Shown here: piece after piece, positions 51,923 to 60,938 of the stretch | Layout: each line of letters opens with the position of its first letter | Numbering within the stretch: position 1 is the stretch's first letter | Assembly: GCF_003031585.1 (NCBI RefSeq) | Contig: NZ_PWAA01000004.1 | Location: 1-64,000 of the forward strand | Source of the DNA: Thalassobius sp. I31.1 | GTDB taxonomy: Bacteria; Pseudomonadota; Alphaproteobacteria; Rhodobacterales; Rhodobacteraceae | DNA length: 64,000 nucleotides | Direction of reading: 5' to 3' | Program-made: the position numbers and the translations under genes | The notes under the pieces: model-generated | Databases searched by the model: none | What the model was told of the DNA's origin: nothing | Seen by the model: only the letters and a program-made list of their open reading frames with translations

Positions 51923-52300
51923 TTATGCTTTCGCCAGCATCCGTCCCAATGGGCGACCTGCCAGGATGTGAACATGCAGGTGTTCAACTTCCTGTACGCC
52001 ATGTTCGCCGGAATTTGCGATGGTGCGATAACCTTCACCTGCATCATCCGCGACACCAAGAATCTTGCAGACTTCACCAATCGCGCGGGTAAAACCAACA
52101 ATTTCTGCATCAGAGGCCGCGTTGGCGAAGTGATCATAGCAGACATAAGGCCCTTTCGGGATCACCAGCACATGATCTGGTGCCTGTGGGTAAAGATCCC
52201 GGAACGCCAGGGCATAATCGTTTTCAAACACGGTGTTGTTCGGAATTTCCCCGCGCAGGATTTTTGCGAAGATATTCTGATCATCGTAGCTGTAGGCCAT
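51923..52300 (-). CDS. HIT family (HINT-like) hydrolase
   Basis: A 125-residue HIT protein with the His triad in EVEHLHVHILAGRPLG and LYPQAPDHVLVIPKG upstream. It hydrolyses purine nucleoside phosphoramidates or similar AMP conjugates. Full family length. It lies 14 bp downstream of the Branch-type glycosyltransferase gene on the same strand. Confidence 0.93.
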   Translation of the reverse strand: MAYSYDDQNIFAKILRGEIPNNTVFENDYALAFRDLYPQAPDHVLVIPKGPYVCYDHFANAASDAEIVGFTRAIGEVCKILGVADDAGEGYRTIANSGEHGVQEVEHLHVHILAGRPLGRMLAKA

Positions 52301-52314
52301 GGGCTTTCCTTCGA

Positions 52315-53892
52315 TTAATCCGCAAACAGATGCGGGGCATGGATGATGTTCGTTGCGGCGTCGCGCGGACAGTGCAGGAATTCTGATACCGCAAGAATGT
52401 TTTCTTCATCCGTACCACTTTCGCGCATGCGGAAAAGATCGCTCTGAATGCTGTCCTGGATTTCATCGCTTTCCTGCAAGACGTCCCTGCGGATTGTAGG
52501 CAGCAACCGCCGGATTGTATCTTCCGGGGTCATTTCACCGGCCAGACCAACGCGTTTCGCATGACCCGCCAGGTAATCGTCAGAAAAACTGCATTCCAGT
52601 TCAATCACCCGGGTGTTCGAACGGTCGGTGTAAAAGTCCTGCATCAGATCAAGGTTTTTAGGATCCAGGCAGATAACCAGCCTGTCGGTCTGATAATAGT
52701 CAAACAGCATTCTGGTCAGGGCCCGGCGATGGCGCGTGCGTTTTGCCAGAGATCCTTCGATGCCCCCCAGATCCGGAAGGGCGGTGTTTTCTTCATCGAA
52801 AAGATAGTCAATCGCCGGAAGATCCGTGTGTTGCCGGATGGCAGACACAAACCGTTTCGCGACGTGCCATTTTTTACAGGTGACGATGTATAATGTGCGT
52901 TCGCGACCAAGCGAGCTTTCGACTTCCCAGAAACGGCGGGCAAATCGTCTGCCGATCCTTCCACGCCCGGCAAGAAATTTATAAAGCCCGCGTCCTTCGC
53001 CTGAAATCTGGAATTCCTGATCGTCATTCGCCCAGAGATCGCCAAGGCGTTGCTTCAGTTCTTTTGCACCCGGGCTGATCTTGCGTGCAAAGAGAAAATC
53101 CTGGCTCAACATCAGATCATAGTGGTCATTGTAGAAGGTCACAGGCATCCCGTAGTCAGAGAACATCAGGAAAGTCAGTGTCCGGCTGTCAATTTCCTCA
53201 GAAGGAATCAGATGGCGCACAAGGGTCTGAAAGAAGGTTTCATCCGGAATCCATGTTGTCCGGAAAAATCGCAGGACTTCAGGGTGCTCACGGCAATATT
53301 TGAGGATGCTTTCGATTGTGTTGCGTCGCAGGCACCACCACTGGCTGCCGATCATGACCTGAAGGTCATTGGGAACGGTACGGGTCAGCCCCAGCTTGCG
53401 TTGCAGGTTGAAAGATCCGTAAAACCGTTTTTTCTGGGTGCGTTCGTTAAAGAAGTGGCGATAGATCAGCCGTTCTTCTTTCATGCCGGTTTTGATCCAG
53501 TCACTTTTGAAATAGTCAAAGCTTTCGACATAATCGCAATCACGATTGTCCAGGAAATTATGCGCGTATTTTGATGTTTTGATCGCCATACAATCGCCGG
53601 ACAACATGTAAAAATGTGTCGCGCGCGGGAAGGCTTCTACAGCGGCCTCAACGGCGTATAGTGTTGCCTGGACAAGTGACCATTCACCCCAGCCGCATTT
53701 GATACGCTTCCTGGCGAATGTCACATCAGGATTATCGGCCAGTTCCGTTTTTATTCTTTTATAGTGCTCGGGATTCGCCCGGGCATCAAAGTGAATGGAA
53801 ATGCAGTCGCCCGTGGCTGTAAGGCGCTCTGCCTGCTTGATGATAGATTCAGGGTCTTTGTGGCAGAGCAGAATAAAGGCAATCTTTGACAT
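52315..53892 (-). CDS. Branch-family (core-2/I) glycosyltransferase with C-terminal extension
   Basis: A 525-residue protein. Residues ~1-290 match the beta-1,6-N-acetylglucosaminyltransferase (Branch, GT14) fold: KIAFILLCHKDPESI, CGWGEWSLVQATLYAVE, FYMLSGDCMAI and GSQWWCLRRNT. The remaining ~230 residues form a second domain (TLYIVTCKKWHVAKRF, LDPKNLDLMQDFYTDRS) with a nucleotide-binding look, as in the DUF5928-type extension of Rhodobacterales homologues. It diverges from a sulfotransferase gene, suggesting synthesis of a sulfated surface glycan. Confidence 0.85.
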   Translation of the reverse strand: MSKIAFILLCHKDPESIIKQAERLTATGDCISIHFDARANPEHYKRIKTELADNPDVTFARKRIKCGWGEWSLVQATLYAVEAAVEAFPRATHFYMLSGDCMAIKTSKYAHNFLDNRDCDYVESFDYFKSDWIKTGMKEERLIYRHFFNERTQKKRFYGSFNLQRKLGLTRTVPNDLQVMIGSQWWCLRRNTIESILKYCREHPEVLRFFRTTWIPDETFFQTLVRHLIPSEEIDSRTLTFLMFSDYGMPVTFYNDHYDLMLSQDFLFARKISPGAKELKQRLGDLWANDDQEFQISGEGRGLYKFLAGRGRIGRRFARRFWEVESSLGRERTLYIVTCKKWHVAKRFVSAIRQHTDLPAIDYLFDEENTALPDLGGIEGSLAKRTRHRRALTRMLFDYYQTDRLVICLDPKNLDLMQDFYTDRSNTRVIELECSFSDDYLAGHAKRVGLAGEMTPEDTIRRLLPTIRRDVLQESDEIQDSIQSDLFRMRESGTDEENILAVSEFLHCPRDAATNIIHAPHLFAD

Positions 53893-54040
53893 TTTAGCGA
53901 CAGGTACCCCAGAGAACAGACATGAATTTACAGATACTCATGTCTGCCGTTGTATAAACCGATTTTTTTTGCTTTTTTATACAGTATTGCAGAATAAGAA
54001 CAGTACGTATCTGCAGCGTTAATCAGGAGGCAAGTTAAGT
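53893..54040. promoter_or_regulatory. Divergent promoter region, glycosyltransferase/sulfotransferase
   Basis: A 148-bp, AT-rich gap between two divergent starts. It includes a run of T (GATTTTTTTTGC near 53966) and an AGGAGG Shine-Dalgarno at about 54025-54030 ahead of the sulfotransferase ATG. No clear operator palindrome is seen. It must hold promoters for both genes. Confidence 0.5.
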
Positions 54041-54859
54041 ATGGGTTTTCCCGGAACCTGGATGACCGAAAGCGAAAGCGTCGTTTATCGTGTTGTGCCA
54101 AAATGTGCTTGCTCGACCATTGGTCAGGTCATGTATTATTCTGACCACGGTGAATTTTTTGATGGCGATATTCATGATGCCAAAGGCCGCATGCATAAAT
54201 GGTCGCTGGATGCGAGCCAGCCGAAGATTGAAAAGAATGTAAAAGCGCATAAATCCTACGCCTTTACCTGCGTGCGCAATCCTTACACCCGGATCCTCAG
54301 TTCGTTTTTTGACAAGATCTGTGGGATTCAGCGGAATGGTAAACGCTATCGTGGCAACCTTGTGCCGCTGCTGATCCAGAAATACGGCATTGAAGTCGGT
54401 GACCCTGAAACAGGGTTTGAGTTTGATCAGATCGAAAGCTTCCGCCGTTTTCTGTTGTTCACACGTGATACCATCCGCTGGCGTCGTCCGATGGACCCGG
54501 ATATTCACTGGTCCGCCATGTCGGGCCATGTGTCGACTTTCATTGTGAACGGTGGCCGCTATGACAACATCTTCTTTACTGAAAAGTTTAACGAAGGTTT
54601 TCAAAGCGTCCTCGATAACATCGAAACGCCGCACAAAGTAGATCTGACACAGATCCCGCGTTTCAACGAATCTGAAGGCCACGGCCCCAAACGCGCCCAT
54701 CCGGTGGAAGATTACTTTGACGATCTTTCCATGCATCTGATCTGGGAAATTTATCACCGGGATTTCAAACTGTTCAAATACAGTTTTGACGATCCATCGA
54801 ATAAATTCCCGATTGGTGAAGTTGATCTGGACGAAGTTCACGCCAAACTGGGCGAGTAA
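54041..54859 (+). CDS. Sulfotransferase family 2 protein
   Basis: A 272-residue carbohydrate-type sulfotransferase using PAPS. The 5'-phosphosulfate loop is VVPKCACSTIGQVMYY and the 3'-phosphate site is TCVRNPYTRILSSF, the two hallmarks of the family. AGGAGGC lies upstream of the ATG. It diverges from a Branch-type glycosyltransferase. Soluble, so the acceptor would be modified in the cytoplasm. Confidence 0.9.
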   Translation: MGFPGTWMTESESVVYRVVPKCACSTIGQVMYYSDHGEFFDGDIHDAKGRMHKWSLDASQPKIEKNVKAHKSYAFTCVRNPYTRILSSFFDKICGIQRNGKRYRGNLVPLLIQKYGIEVGDPETGFEFDQIESFRRFLLFTRDTIRWRRPMDPDIHWSAMSGHVSTFIVNGGRYDNIFFTEKFNEGFQSVLDNIETPHKVDLTQIPRFNESEGHGPKRAHPVEDYFDDLSMHLIWEIYHRDFKLFKYSFDDPSNKFPIGEVDLDEVHAKLGE

Positions 54860-54870
54860 GTTTCGGGAAG

Positions 54871-55863
54871 ATGCTGACCGGAATGAACGATGCACCCATC
54901 GATAACGACCTTGCGGAAGGCCCTGCCAATGGCAGGGCTTTCTGGTGTCTGGCAGAAGACGGCCTGCGCCTGCGGGTCGCGCACTGGCGACCAGCTGTGG
55001 AGTGCCGGGGAACAATACTTTTGTTTTCCGGGCGCAGTGAGTGTGTCGAGAAATATGGGCGTACGGCGACAGAGCTTGTTGCGCATGGTTATGCGGTTCT
55101 TGTGATGGACTGGCGTGGGCAGGGGCTGTCTGATCGTCTGGTAAGTGACCGGATGCGCGGTCATGTGGATGCATTCCCGGATTATCAGAAAGATGCGGCC
55201 GCGCTGATCCGGGCCGCCCGGGAACTCGACCTGCCTGATCCCTGGCACCTTCTGGGCCACTCGATGGGGGCATGTATTGGATTGCGGGCGTTGAATGATG
55301 GTTTGCCTGTTGTGTCCTGCGCATTTACGGCACCAATGTGGGGGATCACGATGTCACCACTACAGCGTGTGCTTGCCTGGCCGGTGTCATGGGGCGCGCG
55401 GTTGTCGGGCAAAGCTGGGAATTATCTCCCTGATAAAACCCGACAGAACCGGAAGTCATATGTTCTTACTGTCGGTTTTGAAGACAATCGTCTGACACAG
55501 GATGCGGATATGTTCGCATATCTTGTCCGACTGGCTGAAAATCTGCCTGACAGGTTGATTGGCGGCGCAACGTTTGGCTGGTTGAATGCAGCGTTGCGGG
55601 AGTGTCGGGCGCTCAGGTCGAAAACATCACCTGACATTCCGGCCCTGGTGTTTTCTGCAGGGCAGGATGAGATTGTCGACAATCGGGTGACGGCTGAAAG
55701 AATGAAACACTGGTCCCACGCGCGGTATGAAGTCGTTTCAGACGCGATGCATGACATTCTGTCCGAAAGGCCAGAAATCCGTAACCGCGTGATTTCAGAG
55801 ATCTGTCATTTTTTCACGCGTCAGGCGGGTGCCCAAAACAAAGCGGCCCTGCCCAAAGGCTGA
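54871..55863 (+). CDS. Alpha/beta hydrolase, lysophospholipase/monoacylglycerol lipase type
   Basis: A 330-residue hydrolase of the PldB type. The nucleophile is Ser in LLGHSMGACIG, the acid is Asp in FSAGQDEIVDN and the base is His in DAMHDILSE. RGQGLSDR is the family's conserved strand-4 region. No signal peptide. It starts 12 bp after the sulfotransferase stop and may be co-transcribed. Substrate inferred as a lipid ester. Confidence 0.9.
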   Translation: MLTGMNDAPIDNDLAEGPANGRAFWCLAEDGLRLRVAHWRPAVECRGTILLFSGRSECVEKYGRTATELVAHGYAVLVMDWRGQGLSDRLVSDRMRGHVDAFPDYQKDAAALIRAARELDLPDPWHLLGHSMGACIGLRALNDGLPVVSCAFTAPMWGITMSPLQRVLAWPVSWGARLSGKAGNYLPDKTRQNRKSYVLTVGFEDNRLTQDADMFAYLVRLAENLPDRLIGGATFGWLNAALRECRALRSKTSPDIPALVFSAGQDEIVDNRVTAERMKHWSHARYEVVSDAMHDILSERPEIRNRVISEICHFFTRQAGAQNKAALPKG

Positions 55864-55898
55864 GGCCGCATTGCAAATCTTTTAAGAAAGCTGATGTA

Positions 55899-56891
55899 TC
55901 AGATCAGACCCTGTTTCTGGAACAAAGCTTTCATATCACTTTTCGGGCGCGGGCCGATGTGACGGATACATTCCGCTGCGGATGTGGTGCCCATCTTGCC
56001 GCAGGTTTCCAGATCCTGACCGGTCGCCAGGCCATACAGGAAACCGGCTGCGAACATATCACCAGCTCCCGTCGCATCCACAGGCGTGATGGTTTCCACA
56101 GGGATTTCGACCTTCTCATCACCACGGATAATCACCACCGGATCGCCGGAACGGGTGCAGACCACCAGATCACATTCCTTGCGCGCCATTTCCAGGGCAT
56201 CCATGACGTTGTTCTGCTCGTACAGCGAACACCATTCTTCCTCATTGCCCAGAACGTAATCCATTTCCTCTTTCACCAGACGGCGGAAATCATCACGGTG
56301 ACGGTCAACGCAAAAGGGGTCAGACAGGGAAATACCGGTTTTGCCGCCTGTGGAACGGCAGGCTTTGGCAGCTGCGGTGAAAGCTTCTTTGCCCTCAGGT
56401 TTGTCGAACAGATACCCTTCAAGGAAAATATATTCCGCGTCAGCTGCCACATCATCAGATACATCTGCCGGGCTGATGTCCGCTGAAATACCAAGGTAGG
56501 TGTTCATGGAACGCTCGCCATCCGGCGACACAAAGATCATGGAACGTGATGTTGGCAGGTCACTGTCGGCAACTGGCGGGTTCACAAAGGCCGTGCCGCC
56601 TGCTTCGGTGCTTTCCACATAAAACCGTCCCAGCGCATCATCGCGCACACGACCGATCAGCGCGGTATCAAGGCCAAGCGTACCAAGGGCGGCAAGCGTG
56701 TTGCAGACAGAACCACCAGGCGCCTGAACGCGGCTTTCCATAGCGCCGTAAAGCGTTTCGGCACGGTCTTTTTCAACCAGCTGCATGATGCCTTTTTCAA
56801 TCCCCATGTGGTCAAGGAAGGTGTCATCACATTGGGTCAGCACATCCACAATCGCATTGCCGATACCCACAACTTTATACTTTTTGCTCAT
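55899..56891 (-). CDS. PfkB-family carbohydrate kinase, adenosine-kinase-like
   Basis: A 330-residue ribokinase-fold enzyme with KYKVVGIGNAIVDVL at the start, PGGSVCNTLAALGTLG and the catalytic anion-hole motif VDATGAGDMFAAGFLYG. In alphaproteobacteria this form is usually annotated adenosine kinase or sugar kinase. It lies 16 bp upstream of nth on the opposite reading side (nth follows upstream on the same strand). Confidence 0.9.
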   Translation of the reverse strand: MSKKYKVVGIGNAIVDVLTQCDDTFLDHMGIEKGIMQLVEKDRAETLYGAMESRVQAPGGSVCNTLAALGTLGLDTALIGRVRDDALGRFYVESTEAGGTAFVNPPVADSDLPTSRSMIFVSPDGERSMNTYLGISADISPADVSDDVAADAEYIFLEGYLFDKPEGKEAFTAAAKACRSTGGKTGISLSDPFCVDRHRDDFRRLVKEEMDYVLGNEEEWCSLYEQNNVMDALEMARKECDLVVCTRSGDPVVIIRGDEKVEIPVETITPVDATGAGDMFAAGFLYGLATGQDLETCGKMGTTSAAECIRHIGPRPKSDMKALFQKQGLI

Positions 56892-56906
56892 CCCAGACGC
56901 TCCGGC

Positions 56907-57572
56907 TTACAGGTTTTTATCTTCAAACAGGCAGAGATCACGTATCAGGCAATTGCTGCACATTGGTTTACGGGCCTTACAAACATAACGCCCGTGCAGG
57001 ATCAACCAATGATGGGCGTGATGCTGAAATTCGGCCGGAATGTTGTCTTCAATCGCACGTTCCACCGCATCCACATCCTTGCCCGGACAAATGCCAGTGC
57101 GATGGCCGATGCGGAAAATATGCGTGTCCACGGCCTGGGCCGGTTGTTTGAACCACATGTTCAGAACCACATTTGCGGTTTTGCGTCCGACACCTGGCAG
57201 GCTGACCAGGGCCGCACGCGACGATGGCACTTCGCCGCCATAGTCATCCACAAGGATTTGCGCTGTCTTCATGACATTCTTTGCCTTCTGACGATAAAGC
57301 CCGATGGTTTTGATATGTTCGGTCAGCACGTCGATCCCCAGATCCAGCATCTTCTGTGGGGTATCAGCGACTTTAAACAGCTCTTTCGTGGCTTTGTTTA
57401 CGCCCACATCCGTCGCCTGGGCTGACAGCGCCACAGCAACCACAAGCGTATAGGCATTGGTGTGGTCCAGTTCCCCCTTGGGTTCTGGTTCCAAATCCCG
57501 AAAACGCGTGAAGATCTCCTTCAGCACAGGATAGGACATTTGCTTGGCGGGTTTGGCTGGCTTATCTGTCAT
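56907..57572 (-). CDS. nth: Endonuclease III
   Basis: A 221-residue base-excision DNA glycosylase/AP lyase for oxidised pyrimidines. Features are the helix-hairpin-helix LPGVGRKTANVVLN with the catalytic Lys, catalytic Asp in VDTHIFRIG, and a [4Fe-4S] cluster motif C-X6-C-X2-C-X5-C (CKARKPMCSNCLIRDLC). Length and motifs are complete. It is just upstream of the PfkB-type kinase, on the same strand. Confidence 0.96.
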   Translation of the reverse strand: MTDKPAKPAKQMSYPVLKEIFTRFRDLEPEPKGELDHTNAYTLVVAVALSAQATDVGVNKATKELFKVADTPQKMLDLGIDVLTEHIKTIGLYRQKAKNVMKTAQILVDDYGGEVPSSRAALVSLPGVGRKTANVVLNMWFKQPAQAVDTHIFRIGHRTGICPGKDVDAVERAIEDNIPAEFQHHAHHWLILHGRYVCKARKPMCSNCLIRDLCLFEDKNL

Positions 57573-57616
57573 GCCCGGTTTTATGCCCGGATGTGGCGGA
57601 GGGGTCTAGGGGGTGT

Positions 57617-58093
57617 TCAGGGAAATCGCGTTGCTCTGGATATGCGGTCAAACAATTCCTGCTGTCGACGAAATTGCCGTAAAAGCGGTGGATCAACCAA
57701 ATCTTGTAATTGCTGCATCCGATTCAGTGCCGTGTTCATAGCCCTTAATGAAGGAGGGTTTACCGCACTATCAAAACGCCTGAATATAGTTCGTATATCA
57801 TATCGATTTGAACAGCTAGTTTCGCTGCATTGCGATGTTTCCCTTCTCAACTCCGCGTGACGCTCCTTCGCAGCTTCTAGGCGTTCATCTGCAGTATTGT
57901 TCCACTTTCTTAAGAGGCGTCGTCTGACCTTTTCCCAGTCTTGCTCAGGGAAATGCTTCGTAGCGATTTTTTCAATCGTAGGTGTTTTTTTCAGGCTGGG
58001 GTTGCGAATTAATATATCAGCCACTTCGTCGAGGTAGCGTGCGTCATTGAGTGTAGTGCCTTTTGGTCGGCCGCGTGAACGTTTATGTTCCAT
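57617..58093 (-). CDS. Unknown basic protein with AT-hook-like N-terminus
   Basis: A 158-residue charged protein I cannot assign. It starts MEHKRSRGRPKGTTLND; RGRPKG is an AT-hook-like, DNA-minor-groove motif. Residues ~20-55 (YLDEVADILIRNPSLKKT) look like an HTH-type helical domain of the kind seen in uncharacterised Rhodobacterales proteins. The rest is helical and Arg/Gln-rich. The gene is more AT-rich than its neighbours and lies alone, suggesting transfer. Confidence 0.6.
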   Translation of the reverse strand: MEHKRSRGRPKGTTLNDARYLDEVADILIRNPSLKKTPTIEKIATKHFPEQDWEKVRRRLLRKWNNTADERLEAAKERHAELRRETSQCSETSCSNRYDIRTIFRRFDSAVNPPSLRAMNTALNRMQQLQDLVDPPLLRQFRRQQELFDRISRATRFP

Positions 58094-58196
58094 GTCAAAT
58101 TTCCTTCAAAATGTTGAACCGTCGTGGTCATGCATCCAATATGTGGATGGTTTTTTCACCAATCTAGTGACAAGAATTCGAGAAGTGATTTTTCTT

Positions 58197-58262
58197 AGGA
58201 CATTAAATAGCAGGTTTAGGGCATTAAATCATCTGGGTGGTGAAGGGTTAAGGACAATAAAT
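58197..58262. repeat. Three 12-bp AGGRCAWTAAAT repeats
   Basis: AGGACATTAAAT (58197-58208), AGGGCATTAAAT (58218-58229) and AGGACAATAAAT (58251-58262) are direct near-identical copies spaced 21 and 33 bp apart. They lie between the WYL-regulator stop and the start of the AT-hook-like gene, that is on the promoter side of the latter, and may be its operators. Confidence 0.5.
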
Positions 58263-58265
58263 CAG

Positions 58266-58955
58266 TCAGACACCACATTCCCGTTCCATCTGCGCATAGA
58301 AATCCACCAGTCGTTTGCCACGCTCTTCCTTAAATCTCTCGCCCTCCGCCATATCCCGGATACGATCCAGGCGGAACATGCGGAAATCTTCGCGCAGCTC
58401 GCACCAGCCGACAATTGTCCAGACTTTACCCCAGAACCACAGACCCAGCGGGCGGATGATGCGGGTGGTCTCGGACCCTTCCGCATCGGCGTAGTCTAGT
58501 GACAGGCGCAGGCGCGTATCGCAGGCTGCTTCGATCCGGTCGATCTTTTCACGTACCGCATCGCTTAATTCCGGCGAGGAGACTGAATGCACCGGCACCG
58601 CTTCCGCATGCACCCGGTCCCGATCCGGCAGCACGGCGTTGATCTTGACCAGTGCCTCTTCCGCCGCCGCGGCCATTTCGGCCCCGCCCCAGGCTTTGAT
58701 CAGCCGGGCACCGGCGACAAGGGCGGTGATTTCCTTATGGGTGAACATCAGAGGCGGCAGATCATAGCCATCCCGCATCAGGTAACCGACCCCGGCCTCG
58801 CCATCAATGGGCACGCCAGAGCCGATCAGATCCGCAATATCACGGTAAATCGTGCGTTCCGATACTTCCAGACGATCCGCCAGCATACGCGCCGTGGTCA
58901 GGCGGCCACCCCGAAGATACTGCACAATCTGAAACAACCGGTCCGCACGCCGCAT
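58266..58955 (-). CDS. YafY-type transcriptional regulator with WYL domain
   Basis: A 229-residue DeoR/YafY-like regulator. The N-terminal winged HTH is RADRLFQIVQYLRGGRLTT, then LEVSERTIYRDIADL. The C-terminal WYL-type ligand domain lies at ~135-210 (RIIRPLGLWFWGKVWTIVGWCELREDFRMFRLDRI, shown here in outline). It is 3 bp downstream of a VOC gene on the same strand, so the two form an operon. Confidence 0.92.
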   Translation of the reverse strand: MRRADRLFQIVQYLRGGRLTTARMLADRLEVSERTIYRDIADLIGSGVPIDGEAGVGYLMRDGYDLPPLMFTHKEITALVAGARLIKAWGGAEMAAAAEEALVKINAVLPDRDRVHAEAVPVHSVSSPELSDAVREKIDRIEAACDTRLRLSLDYADAEGSETTRIIRPLGLWFWGKVWTIVGWCELREDFRMFRLDRIRDMAEGERFKEERGKRLVDFYAQMERECGV

Positions 58956-58958
58956 GGG

Positions 58959-59348
58959 TTAATTCCCTTCAAACAGCCCGATGGAATTTCCACAGGGGTC
59001 AATGCCATAAACAAAGCGCCCTGCCGGGATCACCACCGGATCACCTTTCAGAACTTCGCCGCCAGCAGCCTCAAAGCGTTCTGCGGTTGCCTCAAGCCTA
59101 TCAGGCACCACCAGATGCAGCGTCGCCCCGGATCCATCCTTCGCGGGCTTGCCTTCATAAAGGTTCCCGGCAACGCCTTCGCCATCGGCTGTCGGGATCA
59201 TCGCAATCATATTCGGGCCCATATCCATAGTCTGCAGATCATAGTGAAAGACCGCATTGTAAAAGGCCACAGCTTTCTCAAGATTGCTGACAGGCAGTTC
59301 CGCCCAGATCAGGGCGTGTTGGGGTTTGAACGGGTTGTTGGTCATCAT
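58959..59348 (-). CDS. VOC family protein
   Basis: A 129-residue VOC (glyoxalase-fold) protein: ALIWAELPVSNLEKAVAFYN, then FVYGIDPCGNSIGLFEGN. AAAGGAACAC lies before the ATG at 59348 (a second ATG follows at once). Likely an enzyme or binding protein for a small molecule, co-transcribed with the WYL regulator. Substrate unknown. Confidence 0.88.
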   Translation of the reverse strand: MMTNNPFKPQHALIWAELPVSNLEKAVAFYNAVFHYDLQTMDMGPNMIAMIPTADGEGVAGNLYEGKPAKDGSGATLHLVVPDRLEATAERFEAAGGEVLKGDPVVIPAGRFVYGIDPCGNSIGLFEGN

Positions 59349-59383
59349 GTGTTCCTTTGTATCAGGATTTCACTTTGACAGCC

Positions 59384-59411
59384 CCCTCCTGACAACATCC
59401 TGTCAGGAGGG
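59384..59411 (-). terminator. 11-bp perfect hairpin at the end of the ankyrin gene
   Basis: CCCTCCTGACA (59384-59394) pairs with TGTCAGGAGGG (59401-59411) around a 6-nt loop. The right arm overlaps the stop codon of the ankyrin-type gene (59403-59405). No T-run follows on the minus strand, so termination is plausible but unproven. Confidence 0.6.
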
Positions 59412-60854
59412 TTGCCTGATCAGGATGTTTTTTTCCCAGGTCAGTGTCCTGAGATCCAGCGTATAATTACTGTCATTGTCGCAAAAGCCAGGTTCGGTCT
59501 TGCCGCCCATAACCATGATCTTATCATCATGTAAGAGTGATTTATGCCGGTGGATCCAGCCGGGGTTTTCACCGATGGTCTGTAGGTTCTCAATAGAATA
59601 ATCGGAAAGATCCAGGCGCAATACCTGTGTAATGCCTTCCTTCCGATGCTCGGGATACCCAAGAGATCCAATGATCCAGATGTGATTTCTGACAAGTGTA
59701 GCCGTGTGGAAATCTGTCGGAGGGAAGACATCTTCAGGATAGATGAAGTGCGCCACACCGCCTTTCGCGCCCAACACAGTGACATCAGCATAGATACAGA
59801 AATCCGGGTGATAGCCGTCTTCGTGTTCTCCGGCAATCAGGATAAGCCGCCCATCCGGCAGGGAGGTCGCACTGCGTCCATAGCGATGTACGGACCAGAT
59901 CGGTTTGGATTTGTCCTCTTCATACGACAGGTATTTGGGGCCAGCATATCTTCCGGTGCGCATTTGTTCATACCAGAAGGCGGGCATAAATCGTTCTGGG
60001 TTGGCTCTGCCAGGCCGTGCGCTCCGGTTGCGGTCAAATTTCTTCTGGGAGAGCGGCCGTTCGGGCAGGAAGCCAAATACGGGCGCTTCGGGGGTTACCG
60101 CGTATTGCAGGTGTGAAGGAGGGATGCCGTTCACAACAAACAAACGACGTATCTGATCAGATTTAGCGACCCGCAGGACCGACGAATACTCACGCTGAGG
60201 GCTTGAATAGGGTGAGGCTCCCGCTTTCAGTAACAGATCTGCGGTCTGGGCGTCATCATTCTCCGAAGCGAGTTCTAACGCACTGGTGCCATATGTGGTG
60301 CTGGCATCAGGGGAAAACCCTTCCTTAAGAAGCCAGGCGACAACTTTAGCTGCGCGGGCCCGTGTCGCCGCCATAAGGGCATCCCCGGAACGGTTCTGAT
60401 AGCTGGCTGATTGTTCCGCATAGGTCTTTGCCGCACTCAGTTTTCCGACGTTGCAGGCGAAAATGAATGCGTCGGTTTCATGGGTGTTGGGCGTTTCTGG
60501 GAGTTCCCCAAGCGCAATTGCGATCTGGTCTGCGGTCCATCTAATGCGCGCGCCTGCCTTCAGAAGAACCCGCATTGACGCCAGTTTACCGTTATAAAAA
60601 CAACGTTGAGCCGGTGTGGTGCCATAGTTCCCGGGTGTTTCGTTTGGATCTTCACCCGCTGCCAGGTGTTGACGCAGAGCTGTCACAAGTTCCGCATCCG
60701 GTAAGCTGACAACGTTTCGCAAGACAGGTGGGAAATGGCTGACAAGCCGGCTGGCCCGTTCTTCAGCTTCGCTTATTAGGCCGTGTGCATGTAAAGCCCG
60801 TTGAATAGCAGCTTCTTCCACCTGAAAGCGGGCGTGTAGTTCCAGAACATTCAT
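59403..60854 (-). CDS. Ankyrin-repeat protein with kelch-like C-terminal half
   Basis: A 483-residue protein. Residues ~40-230 contain ankyrin-type repeats (NYGTTPAQRCFYNGKLASMRVLLKAGA in outline; TTYGTSALELASENDDAQTADLLLKAGA in outline). After a linker, residues ~290-480 have kelch-like blades (RYGRSATSLPDGRLILIAGEHED; HTATLVRNHIWIIGSLG; HKSLLHDDKIMVMGGKTEPG). Both are protein-binding folds and together they are an unusual pairing in a bacterium. No signal peptide. Role unknown. Confidence 0.75.
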   Translation of the reverse strand: MNVLELHARFQVEEAAIQRALHAHGLISEAEERASRLVSHFPPVLRNVVSLPDAELVTALRQHLAAGEDPNETPGNYGTTPAQRCFYNGKLASMRVLLKAGARIRWTADQIAIALGELPETPNTHETDAFIFACNVGKLSAAKTYAEQSASYQNRSGDALMAATRARAAKVVAWLLKEGFSPDASTTYGTSALELASENDDAQTADLLLKAGASPYSSPQREYSSVLRVAKSDQIRRLFVVNGIPPSHLQYAVTPEAPVFGFLPERPLSQKKFDRNRSARPGRANPERFMPAFWYEQMRTGRYAGPKYLSYEEDKSKPIWSVHRYGRSATSLPDGRLILIAGEHEDGYHPDFCIYADVTVLGAKGGVAHFIYPEDVFPPTDFHTATLVRNHIWIIGSLGYPEHRKEGITQVLRLDLSDYSIENLQTIGENPGWIHRHKSLLHDDKIMVMGGKTEPGFCDNDSNYTLDLRTLTWEKNILIRQPS

Positions 60855-60938
60855 TTGTTTTCGCCGTCATATCGGCGCGAAAGGAAATATACCGCTAAAG
60901 TGCATGATGGTTTCGAAAAGCGCAACAGAATGTACGCC

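Noticed and set aside
54035-55324. 429-codon minus-strand frame opposite the sulfotransferase and lipase genes
   Set aside because: The plus-strand genes have clear catalytic motifs; the antisense frame has none.
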